Assembly (NCBI GenBank): GCA_009746045.1
Contig: RPFO01000213.1
Coordinates: 2,337,334-2,359,833 of the forward strand
Direction: 5' to 3'
DNA from: Mesostigma viride
Taxonomy: Eukaryota; Streptophyta; Mesostigmatophyceae; Mesostigmatales; Mesostigmataceae
DNA: 22,500 bases
In this document: in pieces, positions 9,364 to 20,100 of the stretch
How the letters are laid out: every line of letters begins with the position of its first letter
How positions within the stretch are numbered: the stretch's first letter is position 1
Made by a program: the position numbers and the translations under genes
Notes under the pieces: generated by a model
The model's database searches: none
What the model was told of the DNA's origin: nothing
What the model saw: the letters and a program-made list of their open reading frames with translations, nothing else

Positions 9364-10824
9364 GCTTCTTCCTCTTCTTCTTCCTCTTACACCAGTCTCA
9401 TGCATGCATACAAATTAACGCTTAACAAAAAAAACAGCCAAACGATCAACGGACAAATCTTCATTGGCAAGGATATGAAGCAAATATCACATGTATGTGC
9501 AAAAGCACGATGTGCACCGCCCAAGTCAGGCCAAAGTGCCAAATATCAAGAAGACAATATGTGTATATGTTTCCAATTTCACGCCAGCACGGTAAGGCCC
9601 TGCCGTTAATCCCAATGCAGCTGGGATGCGCTATTTAACAGGCCGCCCCTGTTCCTGGACACTGGCACACGTGCAGAGGGAATTCGGGAACACCAGCGCA
9701 GCCTGGATGAACTTGCCACAGCACCCACATGCACTCAGCCGGCCGTTTGCTTATTTCAAGAGCCGGGGGGGGGGGGGGGGGGGGTGCGACTTGTTGGCTT
9801 CCCAATGTATCCCCCATGCTCTTGAGAACCGTTGTCTGCAATGTCCTCGACTGCAACAAATAAATCATCCTCCTTGTTTCATTTCAAACACCGCAGAGCA
9901 AGCAGTAGCCCATCGCTATCGATCGTTCATAGTCCACGGCCCGGGAGGAGCCTCACACAGAGTAACCAGAGCATATCCTGGACCTGAAGAGGTAGGATAC
10001 AGGTGCCTTCATTACTCCCCTTTATACTTGGATGCCTTGGCCAGCGCGGCTAGTGTCTGCTCACCCTCCAACGTCTGCAAGGATATGACGACATAAAGGT
10101 ACGAACCCACCGCGATGACCACCAAACACAGATTCCATTGTTCATGCCAACCGATCAGACCACCAAGAAACACAGCCATCAGGAAAAATTATCCATGCCA
10201 CAACCTCCTTCGAATCGCCTCTTATTGGTTCCACAGTTTCAAGGCTTCAAAGAGCAGGCTGACGGGGTTCGTTTACGTGCTGATTCGAGAGCCCCCCCAA
10301 CAAAACCTAACGTAACACATTCGGAAATCGAAGCAGGCACCTTCAACAACCGGCCTGCCCTGCTATGATTCCAAGCACCAGAATTTCCTCTGCGAAAATT
10401 CTCCTTCCTTGCCCAGGGTCTGCATGTACTATGACCACCAGTCATCACGATCCCCTCCAGATACGTCCAACGCAATGACCGCAAGATCGTGGCCATGGCC
10501 TGCCACAGTCCCGCCATGCCACAGTGGCGAGCCCCAAGGACGGCTATCGTGAGCAGAGTACCCATTGGTCCCGGAATGGGTGTCTCACTTAACATTACCC
10601 AACGAAATGCCTTGATGAATGGTGGCACAGACCGCAAAAAATCGTTCATCCACACACAACCCGACTATCATCCACGATCATTCATCCACACGCAATCCCA
10701 TATTACTAGGGCAATCAACCCCCATCGGTATAAACACCGACCTCATTTACTACTAGGGATCAGCTAGGCAGCCCCACACACTCATAACAAGTAGGGATTT
10801 GAGCTAGTAGCTCCCCAACCCCCC
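9364..10824. other. Intergenic DNA downstream of LTO1-like gene, no recognised gene
   Basis: No conserved protein was recognised on either strand. A pyrimidine-rich patch (cttcttcctcttcttcttcc) lies at about 9364-9383 and a 20-base G-run at 9765-9784. The missing C-terminal end and 3' UTR of the minus-strand LTO1-like gene should lie in the right half of this stretch. I looked for a Leu-Ser-Gly-Glu type ending behind an acceptor and did not find one. Confidence 0.35.
9765..9784. repeat. Poly-G tract (20 G)
   Basis: An uninterrupted G-run. It lies inside a spurious ORF that translates it as poly-Gly. Confidence 0.9.
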
Positions 10825-10941
10825 CTACCGATTGAACTTCCACATAATCGGGACCCCGTCAACCTTGGCGTCGATGTTGCTACTGACAACCGCACCCATG
10901 CGATACAGTCCCCGCTCGTCACCCGCCCCCCCCCTGCTCAC
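10825..10941 (-). other. In-frame duplicate of LTO1 thioredoxin exon end
   Basis: Directly after the last recognised exon the reading frame stays open to a stop at 10825-10827, and its end (IDAKVDGVPIMWKFNR) copies the exonic [16 protein letters not shown]. At DNA level, catcgacgccaag recurs 114 bases apart, and the copy carries a one-codon insertion. The copy has lost the donor: cggtag replaces caggtgagc. It is either an intronic fossil or an alternative C-terminus. Confidence 0.7.
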
Positions 10942-12703
10942 CTGCCCGTTGATCTTCCAGATGGGGAACCCGTCGATCTTGGCGTCGATGCAGGGCTGTG
11001 CCATGTCGCGCCCCCGGGACCAGCCGTCAGGGTAGCACTCCACGTAGGGAAGCACCGCCATCGCCTCCGCGCCAAAGTCCTGCGGAACGGGACCCCACAG
11101 ACCAAAAACATTAAGCATGCATGTACTAGTACTGACTTATGTATATACTGTCTCATTGACAAATTATTATGGGGACGCCATCACGGGGCTAATTTCACAC
11201 TTTACTTCCTTGGGGGGGGGGCATGCGCAAAGTTTCCTCCCCGGGTATAAGGTTCACTACCTGAAGTAGTCGTGTCGGGAGCCAGCGTGCAGTCGAATTT
11301 CCCGCAAACCTTTCACGGGCAGAATCTGGCCGATCAAATCTGAATGCTCTTTTCTAGATGGCCCCCACCCTGCACCCTCTCCACCCTTGTTTCCCCATGC
11401 ACCACCTAATGTTCCGTGCAGGCATACAAGGGCCGTCCGCCCCAAGCGTTCCGGAATTAATACACACCTATCCCGCCCCCTGGGTGCTGAGATGCCATGC
11501 CCTAGCTATTGCCTAGCCATAATCATCTTCCACCCCATGTCCGCACCTTAGCTGCTGGAATACATGGAGGTGCAGGTGCACCTTGTGCAACCAGAGTCTG
11601 TGGCTGTTTACATCCCCCACCTGCAGGTTGTAGCCTAGACTGAATTGAAAACCATATGCCCCTTCTCAGGGATATGTGTTGCATATGCGGCCCCTCAGAG
11701 ATATGTTATAATTTAATTTAATTTTTATACCCACCCCACCCCCACCCCCTCCCCCTCCCCTCCCTGCCGCCCTGAACCCTTTCCACCATGGTCCCCGCAG
11801 GCTCCTTCTGCCCACCCACCTCCTTCTGCTCCGCACAGTGCGAGCACCAGAAGGCGCCGTACATCTTGGCCCCGATCTCGCGCAGGTGCTTGGCCAGGCC
11901 CACCGCGTTGGGGGGGGAGGTGGTCGTCACCTCGGTCGGGTAGTAGGGGATGAATGAGGGGCTCTCCACGCGGCTGCTGCTGGTGGGTGCATGGCGGGCG
12001 GACAAGGCAGCGTGGAGGAGGCAGCGTGGAACAAAGGAGTGCACCAAAGTCGTAATTGTCCGAGGAGCTGCCAGTGAGAGCCAGACAACAGGACAAGTGG
12101 GGTCTTCACAACCAGTGCATTTGGACACCCCGTTGGGGTTACTCAGAGGGGCCTGGTGGGAGCAGCTGGGAGCGCCGTCCGCACAGTGCAGCACAGAGGA
12201 CGCGCCACCGTCATGTCGTATGACAGATAACCGTGCCCCCGCACGGCGCTGAATCCCGACAAAGGCTTCCCTGGATGGCCACCCGCGGGGCCTGCTCCCC
12301 TATGCCTCCCACGACCCTGCCACTACACAAACCTGTGCTTTCCTGCCCCTCGCTGTCCACAATTTCCCCATGAATTAATACTTCTGGCACACGCGGGGGT
12401 TCTATCCCAGCCCCCCCCATGCATGCCGTCTGCGGACTCGCGTACCTGCTGGCCTGCGCGGGGTCGGGCTGCGCCGACACCAGCAGGGACAGCGCGATGA
12501 GGGTGGACGCGCACACGGCCACGTCGGGGACCAGGGCCTTCTTCAGCTCCTGCGACGAGAGCGACTGGTGTGTGTTGTGGTGGTGGTTTGTGTGTGTGCG
12601 TGTGTGTGTGTGTGCGTGCGTTCGTGTGTGTGTGTGTGTGCGTGCGTGCGTGTGGGTGTGAGAGCTCGCACGTGTGTGTCAAGGAACGGGGGAAGGGAGA
12701 GCC

Positions 12704-12759
<56 letters not shown>

Positions 12760-15458
12760 GGAACGGGGAAAGGGAGAGCCTGCACGTGTGTGTCTCAAGG
12801 AACGGGGGAAGGGGGAGAGGTACAGAGTGGGCGGGTGGACGCAGGGGTACAGTCCGCCAGACAGACAGAGAGATGGATTCAATGACAGACAGACAGACAG
12901 ATAGACAGATAGACAGATAGACAGATAGACAGATGGACAGACAGACAGATAGACAGATAGACAGATAGACAGATAGACAGATAGACAGATAGACAGATAG
13001 ACAGATAGACAGATAGACAGATAGACAGATAGACAGATAGACAGATAGACAGATAGACAGATAGACAGATAGACAGATAGACAGATAGACAGATAGACAG
13101 ATAGACAGATAGATAGATAGACAGATAGACAGACAGAGAATCAGTCAGGGAGTGTAACAGACCGCCCTCAAGATTGTCAGGCAACAGACAGGAAGTTTGC
13201 ACCCCACTGGTGAAGGCTGATTAGCGAGACAGACAGACAGAAACAGGCCTCATGTGGGAGCGACACTAGAGCGCTGTGAGACATCGTGTGGCGAGCCAGT
13301 AAACCCAATGACGCAAAAAAGGATTCTCCACACAGGGAATATGGAAGGGCTGTCGACCTATCAGGACAATCCAGTGATCAATTAAGGACAACCACCCCAC
13401 CACATGCATGCACTCAGGTCCAGCAGGGTGACCAGCCAACCAAAATAGCGGCTCAATGTGGCAGGACCACCCAGCCAGCAGGCGAACAAGCCGAGCACCG
13501 CCATCCCGCGATTGCGCGGCGGCGCACCTTGAGAGAGAGGCCGAAGAGCATGGCGGAGAAGAGCGCGGAGGTGGTGCAGTAGGCGCACTCCTCGTGCAGC
13601 TGGGTGGCGAGGATGGTCATCAGGAAGCCGCTCACGCACGCCATGAGCGAGGTCAGGCCGAAGAGGATCAGCTTGGGAGACCAGCTGTGGAGAGGGGAAG
13701 GGGGAGAGAGGGGGTGTAGTAAGGAAGGGCGGCATTTGGGCAAGAATTGGTCTTCAATATTTTTTAAACAGTATTGGGAAGACAGGGAGGGGGGGGGGGG
13801 GGGGGGGGGTCGGAAGAAGGCAAGACATGAGGTCCGATGGTAGGGCAGTGATGGGGAAGTACTGGGGACTGGGAGACGTGGGGTGGCATGATAGATGTGT
13901 CGCCACATGCAAGAGATGGGCCCGGGCCATGCAAGGCACTCCGTAGACAGCATGGAGAAACGACAAGAATTAGCAGACTGTCATCCATGTCGGCACTAGA
14001 AGCTGGGATGCAAAGAGTCGGCACTAGAAGCCTGCCATTCTGCCACGGCCCCGAAAGTGCATCATACACGCATACAGCACCCCCCCACTTCCTAGACGCA
14101 TACCAAGCACCTGCTACGGGTCACCACGACCCATCATGCCATGTCGCCACCCCTTGCAATGTCACCAGTACCCACCTGGCGCCCGTGTCCACCCCTTCCT
14201 CGCTCGCTTGCTTGCGCAGCACGGTGGCCATCGCCGCCACCGAGGCGTACGCGCTGAAACCGTAGAGGGGGAGGGGCAGGCCTGGTGGCAGGACAGGCAC
14301 GCGGCACGTTGGATAGCATTACATCACGCAGCCATGAAGGAGAACGTCAAACGCGATGCAACAGCGGGGGACCGTGTGTCAGCACAAGCACAAGGAATGA
14401 AAACAACCAGCAAACGGCATGCAACAATGGCAGCGGCGGAAGTATCGGTGACAGAGAACTCGTGCTGGAATGGGCAACGACCCTGGTACTGATGATGCCA
14501 CGATCGCAACCAGGAGGAAGGGCAGCGCACAAAGGGCGACAATGGGGGGCGAGAATGGCACAGTGCAAGCCAATGCACCGATACCTGCTGCACACGCATT
14601 TGTGGCAGCCATAAGATACAGGGTGGGTAAAGCCACCGCATGGAGCGCAAACATACTCAAGATTCAACCTCATGAATCGCAGCAGCCAGGGTTGGGGAGG
14701 CTACCCACAGGACTCCCTGGCTCCCTCTACATCCCCAGGACTCCTCGACGCTGGGCAGGCGAAAAGGGAATATAGCCAGCCATAGATTTCGAGCAGCCAG
14801 CATCAGGCTTTCAAAAACCCATATCCATTCTCCAGTACACTTTGCGGGCTGCACGAACTTTGCACGGTGACAAGTAGCCACTCGCACATTTCATGCTCAG
14901 TGTTCAGCTCACGTGTAACGGGAAGAAAATGTCATAATACTATTTTTTACGGTAAGTTCAGATCGTTCTGGACACCTACCCAGCACGGTCGCATATGAAC
15001 TGTTGAGCACGTCGTTGCAGCCGCCCACGGGGCAGTAGACCGCATGGCCGGCCAGCTTGCTGTAGCTGAGGTATGCTGTCAGACCGCAGCCCGCCACTGC
15101 CACCGCCAGCATCGTAGAAAAGAGTCCCTTGTCGTTTCCGCTGCTGGCCTTGTTGGTACTGCTGTTGCCACCCCTGCTGCTTTCAATGGATTGTACCGGG
15201 GGTGCTACTTCGGGGGATGTTTTGGAGGTTTCGTTGTCAGCTTGGCTAGTATTATCGGCCGAAGCGCGCACGGCTGTTTGTCGTGAATGGTTGGACAGCC
15301 GCGGCTGATGAGGTCCCTGTAGTTTGGATGCACCAGGCATGCAACAACAGCAAAGAGTTAGGAATGACGGTGGTGGCGAGCTTTTACTATTAAAAACCCA
15401 AACCCAAACATGCAAGGGATGAGATACCTACTAACCAGGTTGGACAGCGTGACAGCAT
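10942..15458 (-). CDS. LTO1: VKOR-thioredoxin fusion, LTO1-like thylakoid disulfide-forming protein, seven exons
   Basis: Exons on the minus strand are 15458-15432, 15316-14980, 14281-14176, 13684-13528, 12564-12446, 11979-11820 and 11079-10942. All introns are GT-AG and phases fit, giving 348 codons so far. Residues 1-30 look like a plastid transit peptide (Ser/Arg-rich, with VRASA). Five predicted membrane spans follow (about 75-97, 125-143, 162-183, 190-208, 223-240). Key residues are the VKOR loop pair CPVGGC (104, 109) with downstream DVLNS, the active CxxC in CAYC (190-193), and a thioredoxin-like domain with WCSHC (293-297), YVECYPDG and the cis-Pro region DGFPIW. In plants LTO1 sits in the thylakoid membrane and passes electrons from lumenal thiols to quinone, supporting PSII assembly. 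An upstream in-frame Met (15485) is possible. The final residues after INGQ are unresolved: either an unseen exon below 10942, or read-through to a stop at 10825. Introns of 400-960 bp carry microsatellites. Confidence 0.9.
12568..12830. repeat. (GT)n microsatellite with three copies of a GT-flanked unit, LTO1 intron 4
   Basis: Interrupted GT repeats run from 12568 to about 12658, and a pure GT run covers about 12708-12757. Three copies of a unit 'gcacgtgtgtgt...aaggaacgggg...agggagagcc' begin at 12668, 12705 and 12782; the second has expanded its GT run. On the gene strand this is (CA)n and ends immediately before the acceptor of exon 5 (cacacaccag at 12565). Confidence 0.95.
12884..13137. 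repeat. (AGAC/AGAT)n microsatellite, LTO1 intron 4
   Basis: About 250 bases of tetranucleotides, mostly the octamer agacagat, with pure agac at the left edge and a few agat-agat steps near 13110. On the gene strand it reads (ATCTGTCT)n. It makes long spurious ORFs rich in Cys, Leu, Ser and Tyr. Confidence 0.97.
13789..13809. repeat. Poly-G tract (21 G), LTO1 intron 3
   Basis: An uninterrupted G-run within the intron between exons 3 and 4 of the minus-strand gene, where it reads as poly-C about 100 bases before the acceptor. Confidence 0.9.
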
Positions 15459-15485
15459 GATGAAGAAGCACGTGTGTTCGGACAT

Positions 15486-17115
15486 CTTTTTATCTGAATG
15501 GGCATCGAGATGTGCTGTTAAGCATCTAAGAAGCTGGGTAGGGTTAAGGGGGGTAAGTGGTAAAATTACAAAGGCGAATAAAAGAAATGTTATTGTAATA
15601 TAAGTCAACTAATGTTGATCGATCAATTTCTTCCCTCCACACACACTTTCCGTTCATGCGTTCTTTTCCAGATGCCGTCCGCATCACGAGCACCAAACAA
15701 AGCAATTCAATATAGTGGCATCGCAGATAGCCACCTGTGAAAGGTTGGTCATTCAAACGGCTTCACAGAAACAGCCGGCCTTCAACAACGCAGTTTCAGC
15801 ATTAAATTTACAGCGACGCAACTACGTCCATGCTTAGATGCAACTCCTGACAAACTGATCACTGCTAGAACTTTGGCAAATAAGCGTCGCGTCGCTTTTT
15901 TTACGAGGCATGGCAGCATGGACTGCCCAACACACAAAAAAATCGGAAAAGGCTCGGAGAACCTACCCATAGCCGAAGGTGCGTTTGCAATCTCATGGCC
16001 GGCAGACAAGAACGGGAATCGCAGGAACGGAAGCATCCTGTCAGTGGCGCGTTTAGCCTGGCTGGAGAAACACTTGCACGAGCCGAGGTTGATGGGACCA
16101 ACGTGCACGGCGATGCGATCCTAGCATCCGCTCTCAACAAGTGGGATAGGGAGCAGGCTGTCCCCAACACCGCCATTTTACAACAGGCTTCTCGTCGTGC
16201 TACAACTGTTTCTTTTTCACAAAAAAAAAAAGCGGTAGGGAGCGTTCGTCGAAAGGATGCCACCGCGAATTAATGCACCGTGTCTGCAACTACACGGATT
16301 GTGATGAGTCCACCGTGGCTTTCATGGCATTGTGCTGTAAGCACCTAGAGAGATATATCTTGTGAACGGCATCGTGCTCGTATATATTGATATATGCGAT
16401 CTTACTTCAAAGGATAGGTGGGAAGACACATGGCAGCACCCCCGTCCCTGCAGGATGAGCCGGTGACTCCAGAGACTTGCTTACTATCGCGCCTCGGCCA
16501 GGATACTACAGTAGTGGCTACGTCTTCTCCTGCCGTATGCTCACGCAACCTGAGTGCCCAGTTCTGAGTCACGTCTGACCAGGTCACCTCTCACAGGTCT
16601 CCTCTCTATTCTACTGTACAGTAAATTTCTGACCGCCATGAACTCCGCCATGCCGTTTTCAATTGCCAAGCGACCTGCCAAGTACGTGCGCAGACCGACG
16701 GAGTACGGCCATATATAAAATTCTTTCATTAATCTCACTGCCTCGACGAACACCGTACGTCTCCGTAGGAAACTCGGATACGGTAGGCTACGGGTAGGCT
16801 CGCGTACACCTTCTCAACTAGCTTCCTAGCGCTCTGCTTGGAAAACTTGGCAGCCAGCTGTGCAGGGCCCGTGCAGTGAGTCGCGCGCGATTTCTTCCCC
16901 CTGGCGTTCTGGCATATCAACCGGTGCACCGGTTTGCCTGTAAGGCCGAGTGAGCTCAGCACATAAGGGCAGAGTAGGAAGGACACGCTCATGCCACCAA
17001 CGTTAAACAAGGAGACACAAAGGCCGTGACCCGGTGGCGAAACTCTGCTTGTGTTTTGGGACGTTGCGAGCAGCAGTGCAGAGAACTCGTGCAGTTTCCC
17101 GGACACTGCATCGAA
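15486..17115. promoter_or_regulatory. Divergent intergenic region between LTO1-like gene and Miro
   Basis: The two genes point away from each other, so both promoters should lie in these 1.6 kb. A TATA-like tatataaaa at 16712-16720 reads towards Miro, but it is about 400 bases from its start codon. An AT-rich imperfect palindrome (tatatattgatatatg) lies near 16380-16396. ORFs of up to 120 codons exist on both strands and show no conserved motif. The promoter assignment is an inference from layout. Confidence 0.35.
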
Positions 17116-20100
17116 ATGGCAGCCACGAAGGACGGCCGCCATGTCCGGGTAGTGGTGATAGGAGATGAGGGCGCGGGGAAGACGTCGCTCATCACCGCTG
17201 CCGCCAACGATATTTTCCCGGACTCGCCTCCCCCATTGATGCAGCCTACGTTGATTCCGGCAGAGGCGTTCCCGGACCGCGTGCCATTGTTGATTGTAGA
17301 CACGCGCTCCAAGCCAGAGCACCGGGCCCATCTGGTGGCAGAGTGCCAGCTCGCGGACGTAGTGGTGATTTGTTGCAGTGCTGCCAGCCAGAGAGCGGAA
17401 GGTTTAGATCGTGTGATGAGTTACTGGATTCCGGAACTGCGCCGGATAAACGTGACAGTGCCCGTCGTGTTGGTTATTTGCAAGCTGGATCTTGCCTCTG
17501 GAGACCGCTCCCGAATTGACGAGGCGGTGTCGGTGATTATGAACAATTGCCGCGAAATTGAGGCGTGCATTATGTGCTCCGCACGGAAACTGGATCAGGT
17601 GTCGAACGTGTTTTGCTACGCGCAGCGCGCGGTGCTGCACCCGATCGGCCCCATTTTCGACGTCGTGACCCAGCAGTTCAAGCCCGTGTGCCTGCGCGCG
17701 CTGCGCCGCATCTTCAAGCTCTGCGACCGCGACAACGACAATGCGCTCAACGACCTGGAGCTGAACGCGTTCCAAATGGCCTGCTTCCAGGCGTATCTCC
17801 AGCCCGAGGAGCTGGAAGGCGTAAAGCGTGTGGTCGCCGAGCGCTTCCCTCAAGGTGTCCACAACAACGCGATCACCCTCCCTGGCTTCCTTGTCCTGCA
17901 CGCCATGTTCATCGAGAAGGGCCGCATGGAGACCACGTGGACGGTCCTGCGTCAGTACGGCTACGGCGACGACCTCCGGTTGCGCGACGAGCTGCTGCAG
18001 AGCCCCTGCCTCAAGTGCGGCCCCGACCAGAGCGTCGAGCTGACCGAGGATGGGGTAGATTTCTTCCGGGACATTTTTAGCCGCGCGGACAAGGACCACG
18101 ACGGCGCGCTCAGCCCGAGGGAGGTGGATGACCTGTACGCGATCGCACCCTGCGGGCCCCTGGAGGGCCAGCCGTACGAGGGCGCGCTGGTGGACGCCAA
18201 CTCGATGGGGGCGGTCACGCTGCGGGGCTTCCTCGCGCAGGTGTGTGTTGAGCGACAACGATCATGAAAAGCATCATATTTGTATCACAACTGTGTCACA
18301 TTCGTAGGTGACTGGTTTCTATCGCAGGAGCGTGGCAAGCGACAGCGGAAATTATGGATGTAGGATTCTAAAATAAATTGAATTAAATGAATTAAAGGTT
18401 GTAGGACTCCAGGAAATGGCGGTGGGTTCCTCGCGCAGGTGCATGGCAAATGACAGCAATCGTAGCAATTCTAGTTTACTGCCCTTCAGCTGTGGCTTCC
18501 TCACGCAGGTGCATCCCCATTCCCCAGCAGTATTGATTATCGTCATGCGGCAGGCCAGGCTATCAAATGCATGCAGGTTTCAGTGCAGGTGTGCGCTGAG
18601 CGACCTGAATCGTGTTATCGTAACATCGATACTGTAGTATGATAGGCGTCACTGGGTTCCCTGCGCACGTGCGTTCCGAGCCTGCCTGTGGACTCTATGC
18701 CCTTATTAGGACACAACAGGTCCTTCTTACGCTACTATGTCATGATGTGAGCGTTTTACTGCATTTGGTTACCGTTGCTGTAACTGTTGCATCCCGAGCT
18801 TTTCTTGGAAACACGGCGGGCTTGTCGATGCACTATCATGGCGCGGGTGTGTGCCAAGCCCATTATAAAGAACTGAACGTGTCGCCTTGTGAGGAGGTCA
18901 TTGCGCCGAGCATGACTGTGCAAGCTTGTTGGTGGCTAGTACACCCCCACCAGTTACTACAGAATGCAATATTTTCCATGTAATACAGTAGTTCTGACGT
19001 AGCACAAATGCTACTACGTAACACTTCGATAATAATATATGTAATAACTTTTATAATAACACGTTATGTAATAACTTCTATGTATAATAACTTCTATAGC
19101 TATAATTGCTGGTAGTCATGCTCACTGAGTAGTCGCCGAAATCGAGGCACGCACTGATGCACACATACTTGATATTCCTGCCTTGGAAACGCCATGAGTG
19201 TATCATTCGCTTCTGGTCGTGGACAGTTTGCATTTTTTCATTCTTCACGGCTGCTGTCCCTTCTATCATTCCTTGATGCCCTTTAGCAAAATTTAATCTC
19301 CTACTGATGCCCGTTCTTAAAGCTAGCGTTTATGAATTCTGAGTGACAGTTTCCCTCCCGCGGATGCACCCCCACTCCCAACCCAAAACCACAACACAAC
19401 ACAACACAACACAACACAACACAACACAACACAACACAACACAACACACAACACAACACAACACAACACAACACAACACAACACAACACAACACAAAACA
19501 ACGCAACGTAACGCAACCTGCCCTACCCCGACCACGGTGGCATGCACCCTGTGCCCTGTAAAATTCATTGCTCTCAATTTTTTTTTTCCGGCGCAACCCT
19601 ACCCCCAACCCCTGTGGCAACCCATTCCTAAGGCCATACGTTGTGTCTTGTGTATTTCTTTCGCCGCTGCCAATCCCCCCCCCCCCCGCTCCCCAGTGGC
19701 ATCTCATCACGCTGCTGGACCCCAAGAACGCGCTGGCCTACGTGCACTACCTGGGCGGCTACGTGTCGCCAGACGAAGCGGCGCGCCTGTTCCGCATCAC
19801 CCGCCGGCGGCGCGTGGGGGGTGGCGGGGCGGGGCGTCGACTGCCCCCCCGCGGTGTTACAGTTTGCCACGTGTTTGGCGCCAAGGGCAGCGGCAGCGCG
19901 GCGCTTCTACATGCGCTCGTGGGGCGGTGAGTAGTCCTTATTATGGTGGCCAGGTTTCGCTCGCGGGGCGGTGAGCAGTAGTTGTTTCATTGCTGGTCTT
20001 TGTGCTTGTGCGCTTGCTTTGTACATGCTACTGGGTTCTTGTGCCTGCTGCTGGCATATGCTTGAGTGCAAAATCTGGAGGTTAATGCTGCGTCGGTTTT

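Noticed and set aside
9019-9609. 196-codon plus-strand ORF
   Set aside because: It runs across the candidate SINE and a Ser-coding TTC/TCT patch, and its central part looks like the antisense of a tRNA-like sequence. No domain is visible.
11718-12194. 158-codon minus-strand ORF
   Set aside because: It contains genuine LTO1 exon 6, but the rest reads through introns; only 11979-11820 is kept as coding.
12879-13202. 107-codon Cys/Leu/Ser/Tyr repeat ORF on the minus strand
   Set aside because: It is the translation of the AGAC/AGAT microsatellite in LTO1 intron 4.
13453-13953. 166-codon minus-strand ORF
   Set aside because: Only 13684-13528 matches the VKOR family; the flanks are low-complexity intron and the poly-G tract.
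16541-16753. 70-codon minus-strand ORF between LTO1 and Miro
   Set aside because: It has a fairly protein-like composition, but no family I recognise, no splice context, and it sits in the expected promoter region.
17404-18258. 284-codon minus-strand ORF opposite Miro exon 1
   Set aside because: It is the antisense shadow of a GC-rich, strongly conserved coding exon and shows no motif of its own.
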